A DNA stretch of 64,000 nucleotides from an uncultured Rhodospirillaceae bacterium (GCA_903901915.1 CAIUSV010000057.1:1-64000); one strand, 5' to 3'. Shown: positions 36,954 to 46,145, counted from the stretch's first letter. A program made the numbers and translations. Notes: generated from the sequence alone by a model not told the origin.

Positions 36954-38792
36954 TCATTGGTCCAGTTCGTAAAGGGTTCCCCACGCCGTCGCCGTCGACC
37001 GGCCGACCGCCACACCGGGCGGCAGCGGCCGATGGGACAACACGCGGCTTACCCGAAAGCGCCGAATTTCGCCAGTCACATCGAGTTCCTGGAAGCGGCC
37101 GCGCACCAACCGGTCCCAGGCCTCGGCCCAGGCCGGTTGCAAGACCATCTTGTGCAACGTCAACCAATAGCCGAACCCAGCCTCGGCCTCGCCGAGAACG
37201 ATACGGCGGCGACGCTCGAACGCTTCCGGCGGCGGTGCCATGAAGCGGGCGAACGTATTTTCGTCCCACCCCAACAGCCGTGCCCGCAAGGCCAAGCGAT
37301 CGAGTGCCTCGGACAACGGCACCGCGTTCGCGAACCGAGTGGGCAACAGGTTAACCCGCCGCCCTGTGGTCGGGATCAGCAGATCGACCGCCAGGCTGTC
37401 CGATACCAGCAACGCACCGACCGGTGCATCGGCCTGAAGCACTGCCAGGGACTCGGTGGCTGCCATCACCTGATCGCGGTAGGTCTGCCGCTCCTGCCAC
37501 ACGGCGTAGGCGCCGACGAGCAGGAACGCCGTCAACAGCATCAGGATCGCGGGCAGATAGACGATCGACGCCTCCCGCGCCAACCAACCGAAGGCGGCGC
37601 GCACATTGGCGGCAATCGGAGTGCCCTCCTGACCACTGGAATAGGATCGCGGCGGTCGCGTCATATAATATATAGACGGGACAAAATAATAAATATGTAG
37701 AAATTCCATGCCAAGACGAGAGTAAAGCAGGTCTGCGGGAAGGCCAACGTGGAAAAACATCTGCAGCAGAACCCAAAACAGTTCAACCGCCATCAGCAAA
37801 AATACAGGGGAAAACTTGAATAGGAGCTCATACGCATCGATACGATCGATGCGATAGAGGGTGGCAAGCAATGCCAATGGAAATATGAAATAGGCAACGT
37901 AGTAATAGGCTCCGTAATAGGCCGTCGATACGTCCGAAGCCAACCCGAGGAACGAGAGCCCCTCGGCATCGCCACCGAGCAGAAAGCCCGCGACCGCCGG
38001 GGCGGCGACCAGCGCCGCCAGTGCCGCTTGGAACGCCATCGTACGCACCAGCGTCACGTCGATCCGTTCGCCATTACGGCGCCACAGGCGAATGGCCAGG
38101 ACAACGAACCAAAAAGGCAGGCCGACCAGCGCGTTGACCACGTGGACTTGCGTCTGCGCCGCCCACAGTAGGGTTAGCAGGGAATTCCGCCGCAGACTGG
38201 GCGGCGGCCCCGGACGCATCGACACATAAAACACGGCGAGAAAAGCCGCCAGCGTGATGGCGGGAATGGGAAAGCCGAGGGAATCGGGCTCGGCCGGCCA
38301 CGCGAGCGACAGGGGATCGCCGCCCTGGACCAGGGCCACCAGGAATTCCCGCAACGGCAAACCGGCGAAACCCATCAGACTCAGCGCCGCCAATGCCACC
38401 GCCCATCGCTTGCCCACATAGCGGCCATGGATCGCCACCATCAGCGCGAAGGCGGCCATAGGAAAGACCAACCGACCGAACATATTACTGCCGGCCAGAC
38501 CGAACAGGTGGATGGCCAAGCCGTGGAGCCACACCACAAGATAGGGATGGTAGCGCAATCCCCACAGATCGGGATCAAGGGACGGTGCCGCCGGCAACAG
38601 ATTGCCTTCGGCCACCTTGGCCGCCAGCGGCAGCCAGTTGACGATCTCGCTTAGGTCCTGATAGCCGAAGGGCAGAGCCGTCCACGACACCGCCCCCCCC
38701 AACAACGCCTGCGGCACCACCCATGCCGAAAACACCAAACCGGCCCACAGCGTCGCCGCCATCAGCACCGCCCGTGATCGTATTCGTTTCAC
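36954..38792 (-). CDS. Large polytopic membrane protein, GT-C-like
   Basis: This 612-residue protein has about ten to twelve hydrophobic segments. Examples are AVLMAATLWAGLVFSAWVVPQ near the N-terminus, FPMAAFALMVAI, ALAALVAAPAVAGFLLGG, YYYVAYFIFPLALLATL and IVYLPAILMLLTAFLLVGAYAV. About 150 residues follow outside the membrane. That is the layout of GT-C enzymes such as ArnT or Gtr-type transferases, which use polyprenyl-phosphate sugars in the periplasm; the DxD/ExD motif is not obvious. The GTG start at 38792 follows a GGGGG site, and upstream in-frame starts overlap the GDPD gene. The 37640-37870 stretch is AT-rich. Confidence 0.72.
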   Translation of the reverse strand: MKRIRSRAVLMAATLWAGLVFSAWVVPQALLGGAVSWTALPFGYQDLSEIVNWLPLAAKVAEGNLLPAAPSLDPDLWGLRYHPYLVVWLHGLAIHLFGLAGSNMFGRLVFPMAAFALMVAIHGRYVGKRWAVALAALSLMGFAGLPLREFLVALVQGGDPLSLAWPAEPDSLGFPIPAITLAAFLAVFYVSMRPGPPPSLRRNSLLTLLWAAQTQVHVVNALVGLPFWFVVLAIRLWRRNGERIDVTLVRTMAFQAALAALVAAPAVAGFLLGGDAEGLSFLGLASDVSTAYYGAYYYVAYFIFPLALLATLYRIDRIDAYELLFKFSPVFLLMAVELFWVLLQMFFHVGLPADLLYSRLGMEFLHIYYFVPSIYYMTRPPRSYSSGQEGTPIAANVRAAFGWLAREASIVYLPAILMLLTAFLLVGAYAVWQERQTYRDQVMAATESLAVLQADAPVGALLVSDSLAVDLLIPTTGRRVNLLPTRFANAVPLSEALDRLALRARLLGWDENTFARFMAPPPEAFERRRRIVLGEAEAGFGYWLTLHKMVLQPAWAEAWDRLVRGRFQELDVTGEIRRFRVSRVLSHRPLPPGVAVGRSTATAWGTLYELDQ

Positions 38793-38811
38793 TGGCAGGC
38801 CCCCACAACTC

Positions 38812-39393
38812 TCACCACAGGTCGGGCCGCTTGGTACAGACGGCATCCACGACGAAGCCGTGACGATCCATCTGACTTCGCATAAACGCGACCTCCTCCG
38901 CCGGACGGCCGTGCAGTTCGGGGCTGACCAGGCAAAGCTTGAACCCTGCCGATCGCAATGCAGCGTAATCGGCATCGCCCAGAGGAAATCCGTGGAATAC
39001 GTCCAACCACACCCAATCCGCCTGTCCCGTCAATATCAGCGCGCCGGCCGCCGGCTCGTATTCCGAGACGCGCAAGGCAACACGTGGTTCGTTGGCCCTG
39101 ATCATCTTGATTAACGCGGGAAAAGACAAGTCCAGCATAAAAAATCGGTTAATGCCGCGAGCCAGAACCCGCTCGCGAACACGCCCTTCAATGCCTTCCT
39201 CCTTGATGTTGAGAATGACAAAGGCGTGATGATAGGCGTCCAGCCACTCTTCAAAATCGACGCCGGGACTGAAGGCGTCATGATGGACCACCAAGCGGTC
39301 GCCAAAGGCATGGAGGTCCATCTCCACTCCGAACTCCGGCGCCAGTGCCGCCAGAGCGGCGGGATCGTTGACCCGATGAACGATCTTCAACAT
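38812..39393 (-). CDS. GDPD-like (glycerophosphodiester phosphodiesterase family) protein
   Basis: This 193-residue protein is a short TIM-barrel of the GDPD/PI-PLC type. It shows the first-strand His in KIVHRVNDPAAL, the metal pair in FGVEMDLHAFGDRLVVHHDAF (about 21-41; E, D and H aligned with VExD...HD of the family), VILNIKEEGIEG and DWVWLDVFHGFPLG. The usual HRG motif is HRV here and the chain is shorter than typical (about 240 or more). It may hydrolyse or remodel a phosphodiester linked to glycerol, an alditol or a sugar. It sits between GT2 and GT-C-like genes in the operon. Substrate unknown. Confidence 0.7.
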   Translation of the reverse strand: MLKIVHRVNDPAALAALAPEFGVEMDLHAFGDRLVVHHDAFSPGVDFEEWLDAYHHAFVILNIKEEGIEGRVRERVLARGINRFFMLDLSFPALIKMIRANEPRVALRVSEYEPAAGALILTGQADWVWLDVFHGFPLGDADYAALRSAGFKLCLVSPELHGRPAEEVAFMRSQMDRHGFVVDAVCTKRPDLW

Positions 39394-40115
39394 CCCCGGC
39401 CTCCCGATTTCAGCAGCCGTTGGCGCAAAACCAGCGAATAGGCGACAGTTCTCCAGGAATAGCGCAGCTTGGCGGCCAGTGTCTCGTTATGCCCCGTTCC
39501 GGACAGCCGGGGACCGAACAGCACTGGGAAGCGCCGCACGTCCAACCGGCCGGCCACCGCGTGCCAATAGGCAAACAGGTCAAGCGAGAAATCGGTGGGA
39601 GGATCCTTCAGGCTCTCGAAAAAGCGGCGGGAAAACACGCTGGGTTGGGCGTGAACGTCCCACAACAAATGTCCCAGAATCAGGCTCTCGAAGGCCGCCA
39701 TGCCCCAGGCGAATAACCGGTCCCTGAACGGCCGACCGTAACGGCGGCCCTTGGCGAAACCATTGTCGGGATCAGGCAGAGCCAGCAACACCTCCACCCC
39801 GGTGCGGGCATCGAGGGGATCCGTCTGCAGATCGGCGTGAGTCCAGGCGAGAAAGCGGCCCCGCGCCGCCCTCAGGCCGGTCAGAATGCCGAAGCCATAG
39901 CCCTGGTTGACTTCCACCCGCAACGTCCGCAGGAAGGGATGGCGGGCGATGAGCCCCGGCAGCACCTGGGGCGTCGCATCCGACGAACCATTGTCCACCA
40001 GCAGCACTTCATCGATGCCGTCGGCGAACACCTCGGCGCAACGCGCCACTAGACGCGGCAGGCTGGCGGCTTCGTTGTAACAGGGAATGACGAGTGAAAG
40101 ACGGGGGATGCTCAT
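39387..40115 (-). CDS. Glycosyltransferase family 2
   Basis: This 242-residue GT-A protein begins LSLVIPCYNEAASLPRLVAR. It has EVLLVDNGSSDATPQVL (about 36-52), an aromatic-acidic ...LAWTHADLQTDP (about 92-103, the DxD variant HAD-L-Q-T-D) and GFGILTGLRAARGRF. The HADLQTD form is common in polyprenyl-phosphate-linked or dolichol-type GT2 enzymes. It has no clear membrane segment beyond GMAAFESLILGHLL. It is 7 bp overlapping with the GDPD-like gene and 9 bp after the dehydrogenase gene. Acceptor and donor are unknown. Confidence 0.87.
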   Translation of the reverse strand: MSIPRLSLVIPCYNEAASLPRLVARCAEVFADGIDEVLLVDNGSSDATPQVLPGLIARHPFLRTLRVEVNQGYGFGILTGLRAARGRFLAWTHADLQTDPLDARTGVEVLLALPDPDNGFAKGRRYGRPFRDRLFAWGMAAFESLILGHLLWDVHAQPSVFSRRFFESLKDPPTDFSLDLFAYWHAVAGRLDVRRFPVLFGPRLSGTGHNETLAAKLRYSWRTVAYSLVLRQRLLKSGGRGC

Positions 40116-40124
40116 GGTCGGCCT

Positions 40125-41189
40125 CTATCCATGCGGACGCACCATCGCCTTGAGCCTAGGTCGATGGATGCGGCGACGCTTGTGGGCGTCAAGGTCGGCA
40201 AGCAACGGCGCCAGTTCTTCAAGCCCGACGACGACATCGACCAGCCCAGAGGGTGCCAGCCCTTGCGCCATCAATGCCAAAGCGCGCGTCCAATCACTCT
40301 CCGCTCGGCCGCGGTAGCTGGAATTCCAGGTGCCGAGAATATCGATTTCCTTGCGTAGCACCTGCGATACCAGAGCTTGCGGCAAGGATACGTCGCCCGA
40401 GACGTTCCCCATCCACACCACCCGCCCGCCGTGACGGCAAAGATCCAGGGCATGGCGGAAGGTCGCCGGCACCCCCGCTGCCTCAAGAACCGCCGGGAAG
40501 GTGGCGCGGTTGGACTCGACAAAGGCCTGCCATTCAGCCTCGTCACCCAGGACCTCCGTGGCGGCGCCGTCGGCGGCGGCAAGGGCCAGCTTGGCCGGGT
40601 TGCGGTCAACAACCGTCACCGCCAGATCCGGCCGGCACTGCCGTAGCACCTTGACCGCCAACAACCCGAGAAAACCAGCACCCAGCACCAGCAATGGTCC
40701 GGTCGGCGCGATCAGCACCCCCAGGCGATCAAGGGCGTGAACCACCACTGAAACCGGCTCGGTCAGGGCGCCATCGACAATTCCCACGCCGTCGGGCAAT
40801 GGCAACAGATTCCAAGCCTTGACGTTGAGGAACTCGGCAAAGCCGCCGTGGCGGCGCGATCCGTAGTAATCGTAGCTGCGGCATTGGGCATAACGCCCAA
40901 GCGCACAGGCCTCGCACGTGAAGCAGGGCAATAACGGAAACACCGTGACGGCTTGGCCAGGCCCAAGATCGACCGGGACACTGTCACCGCAAGCGACCAC
41001 TTCCCCGGCAAGTTCATGCCCCATTACCAGCGGATAAAAATAGGCCCCACCCGCAAAGGCCCGAGCAACATCCGACGAACAAACCCCTGCCGCGCCGATG
41101 CGTACCGTGCATTCGTCGGCTGCGAGCGGCGCAAGAGCCATCTCGGCAATCTCGATTCGGGCGTCGGCCATCAGAAGAGCTGCTTTCAC
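40125..41189 (-). CDS. Zinc-dependent alcohol/polyol dehydrogenase (MDR family), copy 2
   Basis: This 354-residue medium-chain dehydrogenase has AAGVCSSDVARAFAGG (catalytic zinc Cys, about 35), GHELAGEVVACGDS (about 55), structural-zinc cysteines in PCFTCEACALGRYAQC (about 87-102) and VLGAGFLGLLAVKVL (about 166). It has the general form of galactitol- or sorbitol-type dehydrogenases. It opens the minus-strand operon, so it is the most promoter-proximal gene. The start is a GTG at 41189; the in-frame ATG at 41171 would also keep the fold. It is not a close copy of the enzyme at 35897-36952, so it likely acts on another step. Confidence 0.85.
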   Translation of the reverse strand: MKAALLMADARIEIAEMALAPLAADECTVRIGAAGVCSSDVARAFAGGAYFYPLVMGHELAGEVVACGDSVPVDLGPGQAVTVFPLLPCFTCEACALGRYAQCRSYDYYGSRRHGGFAEFLNVKAWNLLPLPDGVGIVDGALTEPVSVVVHALDRLGVLIAPTGPLLVLGAGFLGLLAVKVLRQCRPDLAVTVVDRNPAKLALAAADGAATEVLGDEAEWQAFVESNRATFPAVLEAAGVPATFRHALDLCRHGGRVVWMGNVSGDVSLPQALVSQVLRKEIDILGTWNSSYRGRAESDWTRALALMAQGLAPSGLVDVVVGLEELAPLLADLDAHKRRRIHRPRLKAMVRPHG

Positions 41190-41340
41190 GACGGCGATCC
41201 TCGCGCGCTTTACATCACACCGTTGTCTAACCACTGTCCATTAGAACGGCAAGCGTCACCGCGACGGCGCGGCGGAAAAAACTTGACTCGGATAGGCATC
41301 AAACGCCTACAAGCAGTCTCGGACTGACATGAGGGCTGCG
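41190..41340. promoter_or_regulatory. Divergent promoter region between two operons
   Basis: This 151-bp gap separates the start of the long minus-strand operon (41189) from the plus-strand radical SAM gene (41341) and must hold the promoter of at least the minus operon. On the plus strand a TTGACT occurs at 41283-41288. On the minus strand, TTGCCG and TAGACA are spaced by 17 bases. These are weak matches to sigma-70 boxes and not proof. I see no clear operator repeat here. Confidence 0.4.
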
Positions 41341-42915
41341 ATGGCCAAGATTCTTTTCGCGCAGGAAATTTTTTTTCCGTTTCAAAGCATCGCCAAATTG
41401 TCGGCCTATCTCAAGCTGAAAGGCCACGAGGTCGACCTGGTCATCGGCGACGAGCATAGGATCGCCGCCTACGCCAAGACGTCGAACCCCTCGCTGATCG
41501 CCTTCTCGGTCCTCACCCCCTATCGCAATCACATGCTGGTATCCGCCCATGCGATCAAGAAGGCGGGGGTCACGGCCCCGATCATCGCCGGCGGATACGA
41601 CATCACCTTCATGCCGCAGATCCTGGAATATTCGGACCTCGACATCATTTGCCGTGGCGAGGGCGAAGAGGCTTTGACCGAGCTGTGTGACTGCCTGGAC
41701 AATGGCAAGGATTACAGCGGAATCGCAAACCTATGGGTTAAGAAAAATGGGGTCGTAGTTAAAAATTCAATGCGGACATGGCAGATGGATATGGACCAGA
41801 TGCCATTCGATGATCGTGATATATACCTTAACTACGACAGCTATTTTTCAATAATTCCATTCATGCAAGTTCTGGCCGGTCGCGGTTGCCCATATCCCTG
41901 TAGCTATTGCTTCAATCGTGGCTATATGGATATATATTATGCCGAAGGCAGCCGCGGATACACAAAGCTCCGCAGCCCGGATCATGTCATTGCTGAGTGC
42001 ATAGAACTCCGCGATAAATACAAAGCAAAATATATATTCTTCAATGACAGCACGCTTACATATAACAAGCGATGGATACTTGAGTTTTTGTCAAAATACA
42101 AAGACAGAGTCAAAGTCCCGTTCTCGATCAACGCGGTCATCCGCGAAATCGACGATGAGGTCGGCAAGGCGCTCGGTGATTGCGGCTATTGCGAGCTGGT
42201 CCGTTTCGGCCTGGAGACTGGAAACGAAGATTTCCGCGTCAAGATTCTCAATAAGAAACTTACCAATCAGCAGTTCTTCGACTGCACCAAAATACTGCAA
42301 CGCTACGGTATCCGCTATTCCATGCAGATGATGCTGGGTCTACCGGGTGAAACCTTGGACAACGCGTGGGAGACCATCGACATCGCCCATCGCCTCAGCA
42401 CCCATGACAGCGTGCATGGCATTAACCTGTTCAAGCCGTTCCCCGGCCTTGAAATCACCAATTACGGCATCAGCATCGGCCAATACAAGAAGGAGGAAAT
42501 TTCCGCCTTCGAACCTCCGGATGTCGTCAAACAGGCGGCGGCGACCAAAAGTCATGCTGGGGACGGCTGCGGTATTGCCGAAGGCGATGTGCTGGTCGCG
42601 GAACCCGATGACGAAGCAGCCCCCGCCATGAAGGCGTTGCCGCTTGGAACTCGTAAGATGGTGTTTTTCTCCAACTATCGCTCGGACCCGGAGGGACAAA
42701 TGATCCTGCGGCTGTCCCGATTTTCCCATCTGGCGATCCGCCTACCCTGGCTTCGACCGCTGATCCGCCAGTTGATCAAGCTGCCCGACAATGCGGTCTA
42801 TCGTTTCATTTGGCTGGCCACGGAAAGCCTGCTCAACATTCGAGCCCATGCCCGGGTGCCGATATCATTCTTCGTGCAGTATTTCCTGCACCATCGTGGC
42901 AAGCAGATCCGCTGA
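41341..42915 (+). CDS. Cobalamin-binding-type radical SAM protein (copy 1)
   Basis: This 524-residue protein has an N-terminal B12-binding-like Rossmann domain (KILFAQEIFFPFQSIAKLSA; later GGYDITFMPQILEYSDLDII; RGEGEEALTELC). The radical SAM core follows, with the cluster motif CPYPCSYC (about 180-187) and FGLETGNEDFRVKILNKK plus MQMMLGLPGET. Class B/BchE-like enzymes of this type perform methylation, cyclisation or other radical chemistry. In polysaccharide loci the substrate may be a sugar or lipid carrier. The GRGCPYPCSYCFNRG loop and the AT-rich segment 41730-42110 stand out. Start 41341 is preferred because AGGG precedes it; ATG 41329 is in frame. Confidence 0.83.
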   Translation: MAKILFAQEIFFPFQSIAKLSAYLKLKGHEVDLVIGDEHRIAAYAKTSNPSLIAFSVLTPYRNHMLVSAHAIKKAGVTAPIIAGGYDITFMPQILEYSDLDIICRGEGEEALTELCDCLDNGKDYSGIANLWVKKNGVVVKNSMRTWQMDMDQMPFDDRDIYLNYDSYFSIIPFMQVLAGRGCPYPCSYCFNRGYMDIYYAEGSRGYTKLRSPDHVIAECIELRDKYKAKYIFFNDSTLTYNKRWILEFLSKYKDRVKVPFSINAVIREIDDEVGKALGDCGYCELVRFGLETGNEDFRVKILNKKLTNQQFFDCTKILQRYGIRYSMQMMLGLPGETLDNAWETIDIAHRLSTHDSVHGINLFKPFPGLEITNYGISIGQYKKEEISAFEPPDVVKQAAATKSHAGDGCGIAEGDVLVAEPDDEAAPAMKALPLGTRKMVFFSNYRSDPEGQMILRLSRFSHLAIRLPWLRPLIRQLIKLPDNAVYRFIWLATESLLNIRAHARVPISFFVQYFLHHRGKQIR

Positions 42916-42924
42916 CGTCGCCGG

Positions 42925-43350
42925 TCATGACGAAGAGGAGGTACGTACCTGTTCGCACCGAGCAGTGAAGACCACGGTATGGGCGAGGATGAAACTCACC
43001 ACCGCCGATACCGCGATGCCGAACAGCTGCGAGAATATTTCTGGGACGCGCAGAATTTCGCCGGCGAACCATTGCGTCGCTGAATGGCACCCCAGCGAGA
43101 ACAACGTAGTGGCGAAATACACCGGCATGCCGCTGCGGAACGACACGGAGGACTGGAAAGTCCATGTGCGATTGAGCAGAAATACCACCGGCAGCGGGAG
43201 CACGAACCCGCAGGCGCCGGCAATCATATAGTCGATACCGAAGACGGCAAAAGCCAGCAGGAAAATTGCGTAGTTCATGCCGACACCGACGATGCCGACC
43301 ACCGCGAATCTCGTCAGCTTACCACGAAGATTGGAGAGAGGATGGGCCAT
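42925..43350 (-). CDS. GtrA-family membrane protein (lipid-linked sugar flippase)
   Basis: This 141-residue protein has four predicted membrane helices: LTRFAVVGIVGVGMNYAIFL, YMIAGACGFVLPLPVVFLLN, VYFATTLFSLGCHSATQWFA and LFGIAVSAVVSFILAHTVVF. The NYAIF and FLLNRTWTF segments are GtrA hallmarks. GtrA proteins are thought to move polyprenyl-phosphate sugars across the inner membrane. It lies alone on the minus strand between two plus-strand genes. The ATG at 43350 starts the basic pre-helix segment MAHPLSNLRGKLTRF; a longer frame to 43419 has no homology. It fits with the GT2 and GT-C-like genes around it. Confidence 0.88.
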   Translation of the reverse strand: MAHPLSNLRGKLTRFAVVGIVGVGMNYAIFLLAFAVFGIDYMIAGACGFVLPLPVVFLLNRTWTFQSSVSFRSGMPVYFATTLFSLGCHSATQWFAGEILRVPEIFSQLFGIAVSAVVSFILAHTVVFTARCEQVRTSSSS

Positions 43351-43458
43351 GGCGCACACGTTTAGGAGCCTGATCGGGACGGAGTGTGGGCATGCCTCCT
43401 TCCGGAGGTCAAGGCGCATTGCCTTCCCGTCGCGGGGCCAGCCTGTTATGGTCCCGCG

Positions 43459-44463
43459 ATGATCAAGATTGCCGTAGGCATCATTCTGTCTGCCTTGGGC
43501 CTGTTCATCGCCTTTCGCGATGTCGACTGGCCGGCGCTGCGGACCGCCCTGTCCGAGGCCAACGGCCTCTGGATACTGGTTTCGGCCTTTTTCACCGTGA
43601 TCTCGGTATGGATCCGCGCCATGCGTTGGCGAATCCTGCTTGGACCGTTAAACGCGGTGCGGACATCCCACCTGTTTTCGGCCACCATGGTTGGCTATTT
43701 CGGCAACGGGGTGCTGCCCATGCGGGCGGGCGAGGTCATAAAATCCTACATGGTCAGCCGCCTGTATCCCGATCTGGCGGTCAGTTCGGTCCTGGGCACG
43801 GTGGTCGTGGAGCGGTTGCTCGATCTGTGTGGTTTGATGCTGGTCAGTCTATGGATTGCCGTCACATTCGATCTGCCCGGCTGGGTGCTGAGCGGCATTG
43901 CCGGCGTCGCGATCGGACTGATCGGAGGACTGGGAGTGCTGGGCGTCGCCGCGTTCGCCCCCAGCCATCGAATCGAGGCGCTGGGACGCCGGCTGGTTGG
44001 GCGGTGGCGTTGGATGTCCAAGCCCTGGCGGATCTTGGAGACCTTCCTGACCGGCATGGCCGTACTACGGCGGGCGGGCCACACTACCGCCATTCTCGGA
44101 CAGACCTTGGTCTACTGGTTTTGCCAGTGGTCGATGATGTTGACCGCCGCCTGGGGCTTGAATCAACCGCTGACCTGGATGGAATCGGGAACCCTGCTGC
44201 TTGGCACCATGCTGGCGGCATCGCTGCCGTCGGCGCCAGCCAATCTCGGCCTGTTTCACGCCGCGGCGGTCTTGACGATGACGGCAGTGCTGCATTATCC
44301 GCAACCTGATGCCCAGGCCTATGCCATCGCCAGCCACGCCATTCGCGTATTGCTGCCGACCGTGCTGGGCGGAATTCTGGCGTTGGCGTACTCTTGGGCG
44401 ATGCCCGCCGTTTGGAAAGGCCGGTGGCGCGACGAAGTAAGTGTAAGCGAGGCGAAGAACTGA
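43459..44463 (+). CDS. UPF0104/lysylphosphatidylglycerol-synthase-TM-like flippase-type protein
   Basis: This 334-residue protein has about eight hydrophobic segments. They start with IKIAVGIILSALGLFIAF and RDVDWPALRTALSEANGLW, then LWILVSAFFTVISVWIRAMR. Later parts include FSATMVGYFGNGVLPMRAGE (about 76-95), which is the hallmark G(Y/F)xxNxxLPxRxGE motif of the UPF0104 (lysylphosphatidylglycerol synthase TM region, YbhN-like) family. Such proteins occur next to GT genes and may move lipids or lipid-linked sugars. ATG 43459 fits the family start; the following radical SAM gene begins 1 base past its stop. Role is inferred. Confidence 0.85.
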   Translation: MIKIAVGIILSALGLFIAFRDVDWPALRTALSEANGLWILVSAFFTVISVWIRAMRWRILLGPLNAVRTSHLFSATMVGYFGNGVLPMRAGEVIKSYMVSRLYPDLAVSSVLGTVVVERLLDLCGLMLVSLWIAVTFDLPGWVLSGIAGVAIGLIGGLGVLGVAAFAPSHRIEALGRRLVGRWRWMSKPWRILETFLTGMAVLRRAGHTTAILGQTLVYWFCQWSMMLTAAWGLNQPLTWMESGTLLLGTMLAASLPSAPANLGLFHAAAVLTMTAVLHYPQPDAQAYAIASHAIRVLLPTVLGGILALAYSWAMPAVWKGRWRDEVSVSEAKN

Positions 44464-44464
44464 G

Positions 44465-46069
44465 ATGGCCCAAATCATTCTTGTACAGCCGCTGGCGGGG
44501 TCGCTCGACGAAATGTCGGTACGACTGCCGGAAGGATTGCTGGCGGTGGCTGCGCTGCCTGCCGCCAAGGGATACGATGTCCGCATTCTTGACCAGCGCC
44601 TGAGCAACGATTTTGAACGTGATGCCCGTGCCCTGGTAGGACCCGACACCGTCATCGTCGGCATCACCTGCATCACCGGTGAACAGATCCGCTATGCGGT
44701 CGAAGCCACCCGGTTCTTCAAGCGAAACTGGCCACACATTCCGGTGTGCTGGGGCGGTGTCCATGCCACCCTGCTGCCAGACCAAACCGCCCAGCATCCG
44801 GATATCGATTACGTCGTGGCCGGCGACGGCGACCTGGTGTTCTGCGAGTTGTTCGAGCGGCTGCGCGACGGCCAGCCGGTCAGCGATCTCCGCGGCTTGG
44901 TCTATAAGATCGAGGCCGGCGACACCGCTTCCAACGCCGGTAACGTCGAACTGGTGTTTCCCGCCAAAGGCGAGGGGCAATACCATGTGGTGCGCCGGAA
45001 CGGTAGTGTCGACGTCATCCGCGACCTCGACAGCCTGCCACCGGTGCCCTACCATCTCGTCGATTTCGACAAATATGAAATTTTCCATACCGATGACGGC
45101 AGCAAGTCGGCGACCTTGAATACGGCGCGCGGCTGCCCGTTCCGTTGCCATTTCTGCTCTGATCCGGTGCTTAATGACGGAAAATGGCGAGGATATTCGC
45201 CAACAAAGATCATAGAACGGCTCGATATTTTATATAACGACTATAATGTCCGCTGGGTCTTCTTCCAGGATGACTACTTTCCTGGGAGCAAGAAGCGCTT
45301 CATAGAAATTTTGACGCTGCTTGCCGACCACTATGGCAGCCGCGTCAAATGGTCGACCTGCGGAATCCGCGCCGACATTATTTGTACTATGGACGACACC
45401 GAGATCGCGCTGTTGGAGCGCTCCGGCTGCCATTCACTGGAAATCGGCATTGAATCGGGCAACGAAAGGATCATCCGGCTGCTCAACAAGGCAGAGACTC
45501 TGGAAGAGATGCGTACCGCCAACCGGAAGCTGGCCGGCACCGGCATCAAGGTGAAGTATTCGCTGATCATCGGCTTTCCATCGGAAACCGATGAGGAGAT
45601 GGATCATACCGTGGATTTTGCGCTGGAACTCGAACGCGAGAATCCGAACGCCTACTGCTTTATCTTCAATTTCCTGCCCATCGTCGGTACCCCCTTCTTC
45701 CACGATGCGATCAAAAAAGGGTTCAAAGCCCCCGATAGCCTCGAAGCCTGGAGCGCCATGGACTTTCAGAAATGGATGCGCAGCTATCGCGGCTGGCATA
45801 CCGCCAAAAAGATCCGCCGGCTGGAAGCAATTGCCTTTACCTCCTATTTCCACAACAAGAATGTGCTTTTCAAGCTGGGCGGTTCCAAGCTGATTCGGTT
45901 CTGCTACTACTGTTACTATCCCATTGCCAAATTTCGTTTTCAGAACAAGGCATTCGGCTTCTTCCTGGAATGGCACATCAAGGATGTGATCCTAAGCCTG
46001 CGCCCATTGATACGCGGCACGCTCAAGCTGCTGTCGCCGATACTGTCGAAATCGGCGAGGTCATCTTGA
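44465..46069 (+). CDS. Cobalamin-binding-type radical SAM protein (copy 2)
   Basis: This 534-residue protein has an N-terminal B12-binding-like domain (IILVQPLAGSLDEMSVRLPE, VIVGITCITGEQIRYAVEAT, CWGGVHATLLPDQTAQHPDI). The radical SAM core has CPFRCHFC (about 224-231), FFQDDYFPGSKKRF, GIESGNERIIRLLNKAE and LIIGFPSETDEEM. It is the BchE/HpnP-like class B form. A second such enzyme is at 41341. Both lie next to lipid-carrier-type genes, so a modification of a sugar or polyprenyl lipid is possible. The region 45165-45310 is AT-rich. It follows the UPF0104 gene by 1 base. Confidence 0.84.
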   Translation: MAQIILVQPLAGSLDEMSVRLPEGLLAVAALPAAKGYDVRILDQRLSNDFERDARALVGPDTVIVGITCITGEQIRYAVEATRFFKRNWPHIPVCWGGVHATLLPDQTAQHPDIDYVVAGDGDLVFCELFERLRDGQPVSDLRGLVYKIEAGDTASNAGNVELVFPAKGEGQYHVVRRNGSVDVIRDLDSLPPVPYHLVDFDKYEIFHTDDGSKSATLNTARGCPFRCHFCSDPVLNDGKWRGYSPTKIIERLDILYNDYNVRWVFFQDDYFPGSKKRFIEILTLLADHYGSRVKWSTCGIRADIICTMDDTEIALLERSGCHSLEIGIESGNERIIRLLNKAETLEEMRTANRKLAGTGIKVKYSLIIGFPSETDEEMDHTVDFALELERENPNAYCFIFNFLPIVGTPFFHDAIKKGFKAPDSLEAWSAMDFQKWMRSYRGWHTAKKIRRLEAIAFTSYFHNKNVLFKLGGSKLIRFCYYCYYPIAKFRFQNKAFGFFLEWHIKDVILSLRPLIRGTLKLLSPILSKSARSS

Positions 46070-46145
46070 CCGCCGGGCGCGGCATCCCACCGGAGGGCCG
46101 GTTTTGGCCCCGCCGGTCGGGCACCGGGTAGGAGTAGGTCCGCCC

